Source: Orientallactaga sibirica (lineage: Eukaryota; Chordata; Mammalia; Rodentia; Dipodidae). From it: a stretch of DNA of 64,000 nt. The position numbers and the translations under genes are program-made. The notes beneath the pieces are model-generated. The model worked only from the letters and a program-made list of their open reading frames with translations, did not search any database and was not told where the DNA came from. The DNA lies in contig JAEOAD010000888.1 in the NCBI GenBank assembly GCA_036365145.1, forward strand, positions 558,001 to 622,000, read 5' to 3'. Shown here piece after piece: positions 31,735 through 41,750 of the stretch (its first letter is position 1; each line of letters starts with the position of its first letter).

Positions 31735-31925
31735 AAAAAAAAAAAAAAAAGATCTCTGGTCCTCAAAATGTTATTAGAACCTGGGTGTGGTGGCACATGT
31801 CTTTGATCCCAGAGCTCAGGAGGCAGAGGTAGGAGGATTGCTATGAGTTCAAGGCCAGCTTGGACAACAGAGGGAGTTCCAAGCTAGAGTGAGAACCTAA
31901 CTCACAAACACACACAAAAAAAATT
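31735..31925 (+). mobile_element. B1-like SINE
   Basis: GAACCTGGGTGTGGTGGCAC through AGTGAGAACCTAACTCACAA; an A-tract precedes it at 31,735-31,751. Confidence 0.85.
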
Positions 31926-32164
31926 ATTAGCTGCTGCTTCTCACTCACTCACCAAAGATAATTGGGGATTCCTCTACCCATCCATCCTTTCCCCAGAACT
32001 AACCCTGACCCCAGTGGACCAGCCAGTAATGTCAGAGGAGTCCTCAAGATGTTCAAACAAATACTTCAGATTCAAAGTGCAGTTACAAACAGTGTTGTAC
32101 CTACTGTTTGATGGTTCCACTGGATGCCTTTCCTGAGGAATCGAAGCTGACAGACACAGCACTC

Positions 32165-32578
32165 CCTCTTCTAAATATAAGTCTTACTTATTTAATGTTC
32201 TCAAGTCTTCGAGGTAGGCATGGTCATTTCCTCCATTATACAAAGGAAATGGAGACATGAGAGGGTAAGTAGCTAACCCAAGGTCACATTAGAAAGTGGC
32301 CTGTCTGGGGGCTGGAGAGATGGCTCAGCGGTTAATTTATTTGCCTGCAAAGTCTAATGACTTGGATTTGATTCCCCAGTACCCATGTAAAGCCAGATAC
32401 ACAAAGTGGCTCATGCATCTGGAGTTCTGTTTGCAGGGGCTAGTTGCCCTAGTTGCTCATTCTCTCTCTCTTTCTCCTTCCTTCCCTTCCTCCCTCTCTC
32501 TCTGCTTGCAAATAAATTTAATTTAATTTTTAAAAAGAAGGAAAGTGGCCAGGCTGGAATTTGAACCCAGTAACCCAT
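32165..32578 (-). repeat. MIR split by a SINE
   Basis: Left part: TTCCTCCATTATACAAAGGA, GTAGCTAACCCAAGGTCACA. Right part (32,536-32,577): GGAATTTGAACCCAG. GAAAGTGGCC at both junctions (32,292 and about 32,542) is the target duplication of the intervening SINE. Confidence 0.85.
32303..32540 (+). mobile_element. DIP-like SINE inside a MIR
   Basis: GGGGGCTGGAGAGATGGCTC to the TTGCAAATAAATTTAATTTA tail, carrying an expanded CTTCC/CTCT tract. Confidence 0.93.
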
Positions 32579-32594
32579 TTTTTTTTTTTTTAAT

Positions 32595-32780
32595 CTGCTA
32601 GCTATTCTGTTCTTAAATAGCAGCTCTCACTCTGTGCCCAGGCTCCTAATTCAAACCTTGTTACACGTTGCCTAATTCAATTTTCACTACAGATTATGTG
32701 AAGTGCAAAATGGTTAGGTAACTTGCCCAAGGCCACATAGGTAAAGAAGGACTTATAGGATTCTTGCAAACTCCATGTCC
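32595..32780 (-). repeat. MIR-like fragment
   Basis: GGTTAGGTAACTTGCCCAAG GCCACATAGGTAAAG is a second reverse MIR core close to the first. Confidence 0.6.
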
Positions 32781-33280
32781 CTGGTTCATCTTGACATCCG
32801 TTTTTCCCTACTGCAACCCCTTGCTTATCCCTCACCTTGCCTCTTCCCCATACCAGGGAAGGAACTAGAAGTTTGGAGAGGGATGAAAGGTTTGCTTCAA
32901 GTCTAGGATACGTTTGCCCCAAAGTGTGGACAGGAAAATCTGGGGCCACAGCCACAGCCCTATGCGTGCCCTACTGTTCCGAAACCCCTTCAACTTCAGA
33001 CTGGGGCCACAAGGCCTAGTGCCTCCTGGAAGATGCCATACACCCTCTGCTCCCCTGAGCCTAACGACCTGGCACAGTCTTCTGGCCTAAGCCACCTCTG
33101 CTCCCAGACAGCTCCAGCTGAAGCCTCCAGCCGGGAGACTCCCAGCCGCTGTCTGCATCTTTCTCCAACAGTCACTCCCAAAGAAAGCTCTCCCTCCACA
33201 GGAACCAAGTCTGGGAACCCGGCTGAGCTGGGAGGAAGGAAAAGGTGAGATGCCTGCCACCAACGACTGTCACTGTACCC
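32781..33280 (-). other. Intron 1, promoter-proximal unique sequence
   Basis: No repeat recognised; increasingly GC-rich toward the CpG island. Confidence 0.5.
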
Positions 33281-33690
33281 CAGGCCGTGGTGTGGGCGGA
33301 CCTCAGGGCTGGAGCCGCATCGCCCCAGGACGGGTCTTAGCATCCCGCCACCCGCGTCCGGAAAGCCACCGCGCCCCGCGGCCGCTCTGGTACCCGAAAC
33401 TCCGACGCCGCCCGGCTCACCTCGAGGCTGGCGGCTGGCGTGTACGCGGTCCGGGTATTATCCTCTTCTGCTGGCCTCACGGCGCCAGCATCTCCAGGAG
33501 GCACAAGGGCACTTGTAGGCCGGACCTGGACCCCGCCCTCGGCCCCGCCCCTCACCTGCCCAGGTGTTTTCCCCAGGTCACCCAGGACCCGCCGCAGCCC
33601 GCGACGCCGCAGCGCCACCTGCCTCCCCCAGGCCTGCGCTGCGCCTTGCTCTGGCACTGCGCTTGCTTGCTGCCACCCTGCGGCCACCCA
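33281..33690 (-). promoter_or_regulatory. SCNN1G: SCNN1G CpG-rich promoter
   Basis: This is the only strongly CpG-rich stretch in the window. Two GC boxes read on the minus strand lie at 33,531-33,538 and 33,543-33,551 (CCCCGCCCC on the given strand). No convincing TATA box lies upstream of exon 1, as expected for a CpG-island promoter. A pair of oppositely oriented E-boxes, CACCTG (33,553-33,558) and CAGGTG (33,561-33,566), sits next to the GC boxes. Confidence 0.75.
33421..33520 (-). other. SCNN1G: SCNN1G exon 1, non-coding 5' UTR
   Basis: A good donor, CTCGAG/GTGAGC, ends at 33,421 on the minus strand inside the CpG island, at the place where mammalian SCNN1G has its untranslated first exon. 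Joined to exon 2 it puts no upstream ATG in the part I can define close to the start codon. The 5' end (start site) is a guess within about 100 bp. Confidence 0.55.
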
Positions 33691-33837
33691 GCACTTTGCA
33701 GCCCCGCTGAGTTTTGGTCTCATCTTCCCCAAAGCATCTCTTAGCGCCTCCTTCTGTCTCAGCAGTGATACGCGCCTTCTGCTCTGGTCCAGATGACTGG
33801 CGCCCTCCTATCACAGCCCCAGCAGGAATCCCAACCA

Positions 33838-34018
33838 GGGGCTGGCTTAGTGATTAAAGGGGCTTGTTTGCAAAGCTTGTTGGCCCGGGTTCCATTCCCC
33901 AGTGCCAACAGAAAGCCAAACGTACAAAGTGGGGCATCAGTTGCAGTGGCAAGAGGCCCTGATACACCTACACACACATGCATTCTCACACTCTCAAATC
34001 AATAGTTTATTAAAAAGT
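33838..34018 (+). mobile_element. Diverged DIP-like SINE
   Basis: GGGGCTGGCTTAGTGATTAA (head shortened), box B GGTTCCATTCCCC, ending CTCTCAAATCAATAG. Confidence 0.82.
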
Positions 34019-34025
34019 AATCCTG

Positions 34026-34161
34026 GGGCTGGAGATATAGCTCTTGCTTGCAAAGCCTGACTGCTTGAGTTTCATTTCCTTAGTACTTACATAAATTCAG
34101 ATGCACAAAGCAGTGCATGTGTCTGGAGTTCATTTTCAATGGCAGGAGGCTCTGGCTTGCC

Positions 34162-34214
<53 letters not shown>

Positions 34215-34262
34215 CTGCCTCCCTCCCTCCCTCTCCTTTTCTCTTAAATAAAGAAAGAAATA
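34026..34262 (+). mobile_element. DIP-like SINE with (TC)n expansion
   Basis: GGGGCTGGAGATATAGCTCT; the pyrimidine block is a pure (TC)n run at about 34,166-34,211. Confidence 0.88.
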
Positions 34263-34263
34263 C

Positions 34264-34392
34264 AGCTGGGCATGGTGGCTCACACCTTTAATCCTAGCAC
34301 TTGGAAAGCCAAGGTAAGAGGATTCCTGTGAGCTCTAGGCCATCCTCCCTCCCTCCCTCCTAGAGCAAGACCCTACCTTTTTAAAAAGAGAG
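34264..34392 (+). mobile_element. B1-like SINE, 3' part replaced
   Basis: AGCTGGGCATGGTGGCTCAC to GAGCTCTAGGCCATCC, then (CCCT)n in place of the CCAGGTCAGCCTG block, then AGAGCAAGACCCTACC. Confidence 0.82.
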
Positions 34393-34720
34393 AAATAAAT
34401 ACATAAAGAAATCCCAAGCAGCCTCTTGTCTCTTGCCTTTTGGACCCCTTGGGGACTGGCAGCCTGGAGCTGCTTCCAGCTATGGGCAACATGTACTGTT
34501 CAACCAGATTCTCTGAACTTTTCAGCTGCCTTCTTACCATCCCATGCAGATGACTATTATAAATGAGTTTAGAAAGCTGCACTTGGAAAGGGCCATAGAT
34601 AGATGCTTTGGTTACAGTCCCTTAGAGTCAGGAAGAAATGGACCCAGACTGGGGAAGACTTTAAAAAGGCTATCCTTAAGACGTTCACATTGTTAAAATG
34701 CAGACTCTGATTCAGGTCAG
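34393..34720. other. Upstream intergenic, no recognised feature
   Basis: Nothing recognised; no exon-like conservation evident by eye. Confidence 0.5.
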
Positions 34721-34721
34721 C

Positions 34722-34792
34722 ATATTTTATTTCTATATTTATTTGAGAGAGAATGAGAAAGAGGCAGGTAGAGAGAATGGGCATGTTCATGC
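34722..34792 (-). mobile_element. 3' fragment of a DIP-like SINE
   Basis: TTATTTGAGAGAGAATGAGA to GAATGGGCATG only; the head is missing. Confidence 0.7.
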
Positions 34793-35020
34793 AATGACTG
34801 TTATGTGATAAAGGACCATGGCAAGGGCAACCTGCCCAAAAAAAAGTTATTGGAGAGATTAAAGAAATCTCAAATGATGCATGTTCAAAGAAATCCTCCA
34901 CTAAGCATAGTCATTAGCCATGGTAGTGTTTGTATTCAGTATATACTGGATGTATGTGTGTGGTGGGATTTAAAAATACATACATAGTTATATTCTCTTT
35001 GTAGAATAAAGCCATATAGA

Positions 35021-35265
35021 GGCTGGGGATATGGCTCAGCAGTGGCCTCCTAGCATACCTACAATAAGATGAGAGGAGGAGACAGGAGAAATTTTCTGGA
35101 AGCTTGCAGACAAGTTATTCTGGTGAATGGACAGACCTGTCTGAAGCCAGGTGGAAGGTGAGGACTCACCCTTGAAAGTTGTCCTCTAATCTCATGTCAA
35201 TGTGGTACATGCACACCCACAGTTACACACACATGTGTGTAATCACACACATGCACACACTTACC
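35021..35265 (+). mobile_element. B4-like composite SINE
   Basis: GAGGCTGGGGATATGGCTCA, then TTTTCTGGAAGCTTGCAGAC and a CA-rich end ACACATGCACACAC. It shares blocks with the copy at 56.6 kb. Confidence 0.65.
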
Positions 35266-35536
35266 TAAAAAGCCACATTTTCTCCACATGATATTTTATA
35301 GGCAACTTGTCTTGCCATGATGTACATTTACTTAGGCATTCCATTTACATAATTTACATAACCAGTTTTTGGTATATTTATTATCTACAAATTTTCCCTA
35401 ATTGCCGTAGAAAATCTTCAGGTACATCTCTGATTCTTTCCTTAGGATAAACTCCTACTAATGGGATTTTCCCTCTGTTAATGTACTTACTCAGTTTAGT
35501 TGGTAAAACAAAAAAGGAGAGTCAAAATAGCAAGGC

Positions 35537-36080
35537 GGGGCTGGGGAGATGGCCCATGTTTGATTCTCCAGTACTCATGTAAAACCAGATGCACAAAGTA
35601 GTGCATTGTATGGCACAATATAGGCCTGGTCCTAGCCAGACCACATGGCAGAAGAAAACAGGAAGTGGCTTCTGTAAAAATGGCGTTCTGCACAGGCTTG
35701 ATGTGACAACAGTTACAGTCCCGTGCTCACGAGAAGCCTACTACGAGATGTCCTATCCAGAGACAGGCTGTCATTGGTCACCAAAAGGGGGACCACCCCA
35801 TACAAGGATTAGCCAGCCAAGCCCCTCAAAACCCATGTGCACTTCCTGAATTAACGAGTTTGTGGATTCTCGCTTCTGCTTTCACCCAACTCCCGGAGTC
35901 TGTGTCGTGACTCCGCGCTGCTCACCCCAATTAGGCAGAGACCCTATCGTCCCTCCTGAGCTGACCTTGGGGGGACCCCAACAGTGCATGCATCTGGAGA
36001 TTATAGTGTTAAGAAGCCCTGATGTGCCCATTCTCTTTCTTTTCTCTCCCCCCTCAAATAAATAAAAAATATTTTTAATT
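35537..36080 (+). mobile_element. DIP-like SINE split by a solo LTR
   Basis: Left part 35,537-35,606 (GGGGCTGGGGAGATGGCCCA to AGTAGTGCAT). Right part 35,984-36,080 (GTGCATGCATCTGGAGATTA to CCCCTCAAATAAATAAAA). The LTR lies between them. Confidence 0.93.
35607..35983 (+). mobile_element. Solo ERV LTR, probably class II
   Basis: A 377-bp unit starting TGTATGGC and ending CCCCAACA, flanked by perfect 6-bp copies of GTGCAT (35,601-35,606 and 35,984-35,989). TG...CA ends, small size and a 6-bp duplication fit an ERVK/IAP-like LTR left by recombination of a provirus. No viral gene sequence remains. Its orientation is uncertain; plus is assumed. Confidence 0.88.
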
Positions 36081-36094
36081 TTTTTAAAAGAAAA

Positions 36095-36580
36095 AATAGT
36101 ATCATTAGACCAGTCTTATAAAATAAACAGAGAGAATGTACTCTTATAGTAAGATAAATAAAGTTCTCAGTTATAAAGAAAGTTGAAGTTATGATATTTG
36201 CTGAAAATGTATGGAATTGGAAAAATTATACTAAGGAAGGTAACCCAAGGCCAGAGCACAAAAATCACATATTGCCTCCCATATGTGGATCTAACTTTTA
36301 ACGTTTGCTTGTATGTAAATAAAGGGATATGAGACTGAGGATAGGCTATGATTCTAAATAGGAGACTGTAAGAGGGGGGTGACAGATGGTGAGAAATAGG
36401 AAAGGACAAAAGAAAATATTTAGTATGAAAGTAGAAAGGAGAATAAGTTGGGGGGGAGATACAAAGGAGATGGAGAAGGGAGGGAGAAGGGAAGGAAAAT
36501 AAAAAATATGTGTGAACATACCATAATGAAACTTAATTCTTTGTAAGCTAATAAAAATGTTAATAAAAAGAAACTTTGGA
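36095..36580 (+). mobile_element. L1 ORF2 tail and 3' UTR
   Basis: TGGAATTGGAAAAATTATAC TAAGGAAGGTAACCCAAGG and CATATTGCCTCCCATATGTG are the end of L1 ORF2 (the region encoding the last part of the protein). They are followed by a G-rich 3' UTR and TAATAAAAATGTTAATAAAA. Broken by stops. Confidence 0.85.
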
Positions 36581-36581
36581 G

Positions 36582-36790
36582 AGGCTGGGGAAATGGCTTG
36601 GGGGTTAAAGATATTTGCTTGCAAAGCCTGCCAGCTCAAGTTCAATTCCCCATTACTCATATAAAGCCAGATGCTGGAGTTCATTTGCAGTGGAAAGAGG
36701 CCCTGGTGTGCCCATACTCGCTTACTCTCTCCCTCCCTCCCTTCCTCCCCTCCTTCCCTCCCTCTCTCTCTCCACAAATAAATAGTTTGT
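36582..36790 (+). mobile_element. DIP-like SINE
   Basis: GAGGCTGGGGAAATGGCTTG, box B GTTCAATTCCCC, (CCCT/CTTCC)n tract, tail CACAAATAAATAG. Confidence 0.9.
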
Positions 36791-36814
36791 TCAGACAAGC
36801 CAAATAACTGAACA

Positions 36815-37150
36815 GGTGCAATAGTGGTATGTCTGCTCTGGGGGAAACCAACTGCTCTCTAATTGGACTGGAGCCATGTTCTATGGGAGGGAATACATGC
36901 CTGGTACTGAAAACCTAATCAAAGGCCTATAGCAGGGGAGGTCATGAGCCTTAGGGATATAAAGCCTGCTCTTGTCTGGCTAATTGCATATATTATTCTC
37001 ACCAAACTGCACTGAAAACACTACAGTTAATGTTCATATTCATATATTAATGCTACTGTCACTTTGGGTTAGAGAAGCTTCTCTTTTCAGATGGTGGTGA
37101 CCACTGGGATGACCCAAAAGGCAACATAGTGCTGAGAAGAAGTGACAGAG
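36815..37150 (+). mobile_element. L1 3'-UTR fragment (7.4-kb subfamily)
   Basis: TGCAATAGTGGTATGTCTGC, ACCAACTGCTCTCTAATTGG, TTAATGCTACTGTCACTTTG and TTCAGATGGTGGTGACCACT. It breaks off at about 37,145. Confidence 0.88.
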
Positions 37151-37869
37151 GAAGAAAGGTTTACAAGTGATTTTTACTGGTCTGTGTTGTTTTGTTTTGC
37201 TGAAGTAAATACATGTGAGCCAGGTATAGTGGCTTATAGTCCCCCAAGAGAAGTTCAGCAAATTCTGGATGCAAAAACATCTAATAGTCAGTTTCCCTAC
37301 CTGCAATTGGCAATCATCCATTAAGTACTCCATTCATTTGGCTCCTCACACTCTCCAAAGTTAATACCACTTAGAACTATTTTTGCAATGCCTGTAGAGT
37401 CTCTGGGTTTTAGAGGGTTGGCATTGGTGTTCAGGCTCTCAAGAGACAAATTACAAGAAACAGCGGGTGACAAATCTTTCAGAGTCAGAGAGTTAAACAT
37501 GTGTAAGGTGGCTTAGAAGACCTGGCTAAGCCAAAATGGAAGCTTAGGTGTCAGCATGGGAAGCTGGTGAGATAAATAGGTTTGCTCCCACATAAAGCCA
37601 CAGGATTCCTGTGGCTCTAGACGTTACCCCTCACTTCTTGCTGATGTCACCTTGCACCTCCAAGATAGGATCAAGTCTCTTCGTAAACCAACTGTTGATC
37701 ACTGGGGAGTAGACACCAGGGTTTTAGATTCACTGTGAAAATTCCATCATCATTTTTTGATGCCGCTTCTCTCACAGCAAGTTGGCTTCAGGGGATCAGC
37801 ACCGTGGACAGCAGCAACAGAGCGTTCTGGTTTCCCCTTGCAGGCAGAAGGGTTCTCAAAACACCATGC
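37151..37869. other. Intergenic, largely unrecognised
   Basis: A short B1-like head (AGCCAGGTATAGTGGCTTAT, 37,217-37,236) is the only recognisable element. Confidence 0.45.
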
Positions 37870-37963
37870 GCCACAAATGAACTCCAGACGCATGCACCAC
37901 CTTGTGAATCTACCTTACATGGCTCCTGGGGAATGTTTCTCTTATGTATGTACGTATGTATAT

Positions 37964-38013
<50 letters not shown>
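37870..38013 (-). mobile_element. DIP-like fragment with (CA)n
   Basis: ATGAACTCCAGACGCATGCA to ATGGCTCCTGGGGAATG in reverse order, followed by GTATGTA repeats and a (CA)n run at 37,970-38,012. Confidence 0.6.
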
Positions 38014-38014
<1 letters not shown>

Positions 38015-38261
38015 ATTTATGGCTAATAGATCCACTCAGTGGAATGGAACTCATTGCTGGAACTGGGAAATAAGTCAAAACCATGTACAAAAAATGAGCT
38101 CAGTCTCCAAGATCAAGATACCACAAAATGCGGGTTAGAAGAGAGCCTACCTATATAAAATTCCCTCTAAAATATCTATGGCCATCCCATTGTACATAGT
38201 ACATCTATCTAGTACTAACTTCTCTCTCCATTGGAAAATTTGCTTATCTTTTTCAGATGGA

Positions 38262-38720
38262 CAACGAACCTGAAGGGAGGATCAACCAACCACACCTCAC
38301 CAGGGCCCCAGCTGAAACCATAGAGTAATGCGGGGGAAGGGCAAGAATACACCGTTCTTGGGGATCTCGACACCAGAAAAAGGCTGAAGGAGATAAACAC
38401 AGAGAACATCCAACTCCTACTAAGCCAGATATCCAGAGACACAGAGGCTCCCAAAACCTCATCACTGAAGTATAACTAAAATGACCCCAATGTGGCTCAG
38501 GGAAATTCACGGAAGAGGGGCAGAAAGAATGTTAGAGCCACAAGTTGGGGCATGATGCACAGAGACTTGGCCTATCCCCCATAACTCTTGACTACCCCTA
38601 CAACGCATGACCCACATTCCCCATTGATGAGGGTCCCTTTGGAAGAGGGAGGACAGGGAGGAGGATAATGGAGTCATAATTATGAATGTAAAATTAGAAT
38701 AATATAAATAAATAATTTTA
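38262..38720 (+). mobile_element. L1 3' UTR, sister of the 27.6-kb copy
   Basis: ACGAACCTGAAGGGAGGATC to ATTAGAATAATATAAATAAA. It differs from 27,630-28,080 by scattered substitutions and small indels. Confidence 0.68.
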
Positions 38721-39612
38721 AAAAGTGATTACAAAAAATATTTAAAGCACCATGAGCTATTTAAAGATGAATTGGGTGGAAAGGATCAAGGAGCAAAGGG
38801 GACAACCTCCAGCTAACCTATTCAGCCCATACCAATGAAATCAACTGCAGTTAAATTGCCTTGCTAACTAGAAATGCACAGTGAATTCTTACTATTCGTG
38901 GTACTCTATAAACTTGCCGCACATTGAATTAGTCAATACTGAACTATCTCCCAGGCAAAATGAACACTTTCTTCACTGAGAGCCTCTTGTCAGAACACAA
39001 CCATACAACCACACACGCCCACACAACCACACCATTACACACAATCTGCACAACCACACAATCCATGCAATTTTGTTTATGTGGGTTTCTGTTTAACATC
39101 ACCTTATGTAACATACAATTGGTATGTTAACATTGAACTCATGACCGGCAGGAATATAACTCAGTTATGAATAAAGTGTAGCGAATAAGCTGATGACATT
39201 TTCTCACTAAGAACCATCACTTTCTTCTAGAAGCACTTCAGTGCTATTCATGGAAAGCTATTATAAGCAGAAAACTTGCCAAAAATATGAGAACACTGGC
39301 AATAAAGGGACTACAGAGAGGAGCACTTGCTTACAGCATGACAGCTGAAACAAGGAGGCAGAGTGATGCATATCTGATCCTGGCTGAGAATATGCATGTT
39401 GGATGACTCGGGTGTTTGGTGCTCTGTGCACATCCATAAGAGCTCCTCAGTATTGCTTGTAGGGTTACAAATAAATTTCAGTGATTAAAAGACTTCACAA
39501 ATATGGAATTTGTGAATAATGAGTGTTGACTATATAGTTTGGTTGTCTTTAAATCAATTTGGGCTGATTATTTCACTTGCTCTTCTTATTTTAGGGTGGC
39601 AACTAGGTTATT
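38721..39612. other. Intergenic, AT-rich unrecognised
   Basis: A CCACACAA-rich patch lies at 38,998-39,060. The remainder (for example AAGCACTTCAGTGCTATTCA) may be an old DNA transposon or other repeat that I cannot name. Confidence 0.4.
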
Positions 39613-39775
39613 TTTGTTGTTGTTGGTGGTGGTGTTTTGAGGTAGAGTCTTGCTCTAGCTCAGCATGACCTGGAATTCACTATGTTGTCTCAGGGCAGCC
39701 TTGTACTCATGGAAATCCTCCTACCTCTGCCTCCCAAGTGTTGGGATTAAAGGTGTGTGCCACCATGCCCAGCTA
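39613..39775 (-). mobile_element. B1-like SINE
   Basis: GTTGTTGTTGGTGGTGG at left (degenerate tail), TTTTGAGGTAGAGTCTTGCT to CCACCATGCCCAGC. Confidence 0.92.
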
Positions 39776-39794
39776 TGTTATTCATTTACTGTCT

Positions 39795-40625
39795 TTATTT
39801 TTTTTCAAGGTAGGGTCTTGCTCTAGCCCAGGCTGACTTGGAATTCACTATGTAGTCTTAGGCTGGCCTTGAACTCACAGTGAACCTCCTCCTCTGCCTC
39901 TCAAGTGCTGGGATTAAAGGTGTGTGCCACTGTTGGGCATTGCTAAAAACGATCTGGGACTGTGAGGAGGCTGGCCTGAACTGCTGGACATGGCCAGGGA
40001 CCCTGGGCTGTGGGGTTGCAGCTGGCCCTATTGTCAGGAGTCCCTGGCGATGGTGACTGACCTTCCCTACATTGTAGGTTGTAGTGTGCCCTGTCATCCC
40101 CCAGAGTGGGCAGAACTGGCGGGGCCCTCCCCTGGATCCCAAAAGGCTCTGACCATTCCATAAGTCAGATTTTGCCCCCATAGTTCCTGACCTTGTGGCT
40201 AGCTGCCTAAGAGGCCCTTATGTGGCTGAAGTCACATAGCCTTTCCATCATCTCTCATCCCCCACAGCCTTTGAAGTCATAGCCTTCCACCATTCCCCTT
40301 ATCTTCTCTCGCAACTCCTCCCCCCACAGCTTTGAAGTTACTAGTCCTTCCACCACCTTGATATCATCCCATTGCCATATAGTCTGTATGTGCCATCTCA
40401 ACTTTCCCCAAGTGTTTATAAACCCACTCCCTTTTGAATAAACGAGTGCTGTCCATCAGACAGTCTCCCGGGTGTTCATTGCCCATCATCTTTGTCGTTG
40501 CATCTTCACCCGCTGCTCCAGGACCCTTCTGCTTTCCCCTGACTCCTCTCTCCCTCGCCTGGGGACGTCAGTGGCCAAGGACCCTGGGAAATGGTAAAGA
40601 CCCATGTGTCACCACGCCTGGCCTA
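39795..40625 (-). mobile_element. B1-like SINE split by a solo LTR
   Basis: Left part 39,797-39,930 ends GATTAAAGGTGTGTGCCAC. The head resumes at 40,605-40,625 with TGTGTCACCACGCCTGGCC. Confidence 0.92.
39931..40604 (+). mobile_element. Solo ERV LTR (674 bp) with polyadenylation signal
   Basis: It starts TGTTGGGCAT and ends near AAAGACCCA. An AATAAA lies at 40,437-40,442 within TTTTGAATAAACGAGTGCTG, followed by a C/T-rich U5-like part (CCCGGGTGTTCATTGCCC). TGTGCCAC precedes it and TGTGTCAC follows, an apparent 8-bp duplication with one mismatch. The exact right end is uncertain by up to 4 bp. No internal viral sequence is present. Confidence 0.82.
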
Positions 40626-40825
40626 GCTCGCTTATTTTCAGTGGAAGTATTTACAGCTATAACTTGCCCTCTACTAACTGTTCGAGTATGTTTCATAATG
40701 TTTGACATGTTGTGTGTTCACCTTCACTCACCTCCAATTCTTTTCTAATTTCTCTTGTAGTTTCTCTTGTGACCCATGTTATTTTTGAGGATCTTGTTTA
40801 TTTCTCATATATTTATGAATTTCTC

Positions 40826-40988
40826 TAATTTCTTTTTTTGTGTGTGTGGTTTTTCAAGGTAGGGTCTCACTCTAGTCCAGGCTGACCTGGATTTTACTAT
40901 ATAGGGTGGCCTTGAACTTATGGTGATCCTCCTACCTCTGCCTCCCAAATGCTGGGATTAAAGGTGTGCACAACCATGCCCAGCTCTA
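40826..40988 (-). mobile_element. B1-like SINE
   Basis: TTTTTCAAGGTAGGGTCTCA to ACAACCATGCCCAGCTC; about 13 bp missing after TTTTACTATATAGGG. Confidence 0.9.
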
Positions 40989-41147
40989 ATTTCTTTCTAT
41001 CACTAATTTTGACTCATTTGTGGTCAGAAAACACACACTATGGTTTAGGTAAGGGTCCTTCAAAGATCCACATGTTAAAGTCTTGGTACTCAGCTCATGG
41101 CACTATTGGAAGGTGGTGAAATCAGACAGGATATGTAACTGACTGCG

Positions 41148-41440
41148 GTGGTTTGATTCAGGTGACCCCCATAAACTTAGGTGTTCTGAATGCTAGGTTC
41201 CCCAGCTGATGGCAATTGGAAATTAAAGACTCCTGGAGGCGGTATATTGTTGGGGGCGGGCTTATGGGTGTTATATCCACTTTCCCTTTTTTTCCCACAA
41301 GCTGCTTTTGGTTGGGTGATTTCTGCCAGTGATGTGAACCTGACTGCCACACTGAGGATGATCTCAAACTCATGATTAGGATCCTCCTGCCTCAGCTTCC
41401 TAAGCACCAGATTATGGGCATGAGCCACCATACCCACATG
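41148..41440 (+). mobile_element. MaLR/ORR1-like LTR, 57.5-kb family
   Basis: GGTGGTTTGATTCAGGTGAC, GTGTTCTGAATGCTAGGTTC and GGTATATTGTTGGGGGCGGG are the same family as the reverse-strand LTR at 57,485-57,830. Confidence 0.78.
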
Positions 41441-41707
41441 CCAGTAGAACCTTGAAGAAGTAAGACCTACTGGGAAGTTTTAGGTCACAAGGGACAGGTC
41501 CAACAAGAGGCTGATGGGATGCTAATCTCTTTTCACTTTGCTTCCCTGACATCATTGTAAGAGCACCTTGCTCTACCATGTACTATGCCCGGGGTGTTCT
41601 GCCTGGCCAAGGGCCAAAAGCAACAGGGCCAGTTGATATCAAATTCATAATCATACAAACTCATAAGCAAAAGCAAACCTTTCCTCTTTTAAAGTTGACT
41701 TTTTAAG

Positions 41708-41750
41708 GGCTGGGAGGATGGCTCGTGGTTAAACATGCTTGCTTGTAAGG
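41708..41750 (+). mobile_element. Second truncated 5' SINE fragment
   Basis: GGGCTGGGAGGATGGCTCGT...GCTTGCTTGTAAGG is a DIP head of about 43 nt with no body or tail, interrupting the MaLR LTR. I cannot define a target duplication for it. Confidence 0.75.

Larger units (their letters stand above)
1..33520 (-). other. SCNN1G: SCNN1G gene (gamma ENaC), 5' two thirds, exons 1-8
   Basis: The gene encodes the gamma subunit of the amiloride-sensitive epithelial sodium channel. With alpha and beta subunits it forms the apical Na+ channel of kidney collecting duct, distal colon and airway, the rate-limiting step of aldosterone-controlled sodium uptake. Joined coding exons give 434 residues plus one base, against about 650 for the family. 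Introns are: 1, 29,352-33,420; 2, 25,925-29,003; 3, 23,760-25,614; 4, 21,942-23,568; 5, 19,045-21,837; 6, 1,210-18,880; 7, 370-1,110; intron 8 runs from 251 off the left edge. Identity rests on near-identity to recalled mammalian gamma subunits, including gamma-specific segments around the cleavage sites. The second membrane helix, selectivity filter and C-terminal PY motif are outside the window. No disabling mutation is seen. Confidence 0.97.

Noticed and set aside
33250..33744. 164-codon open frame on the plus strand over the promoter
   Set aside because: Long frames are expected in CpG-rich DNA. It overlaps the SCNN1G promoter and exon 1 antisense and shows no protein family.
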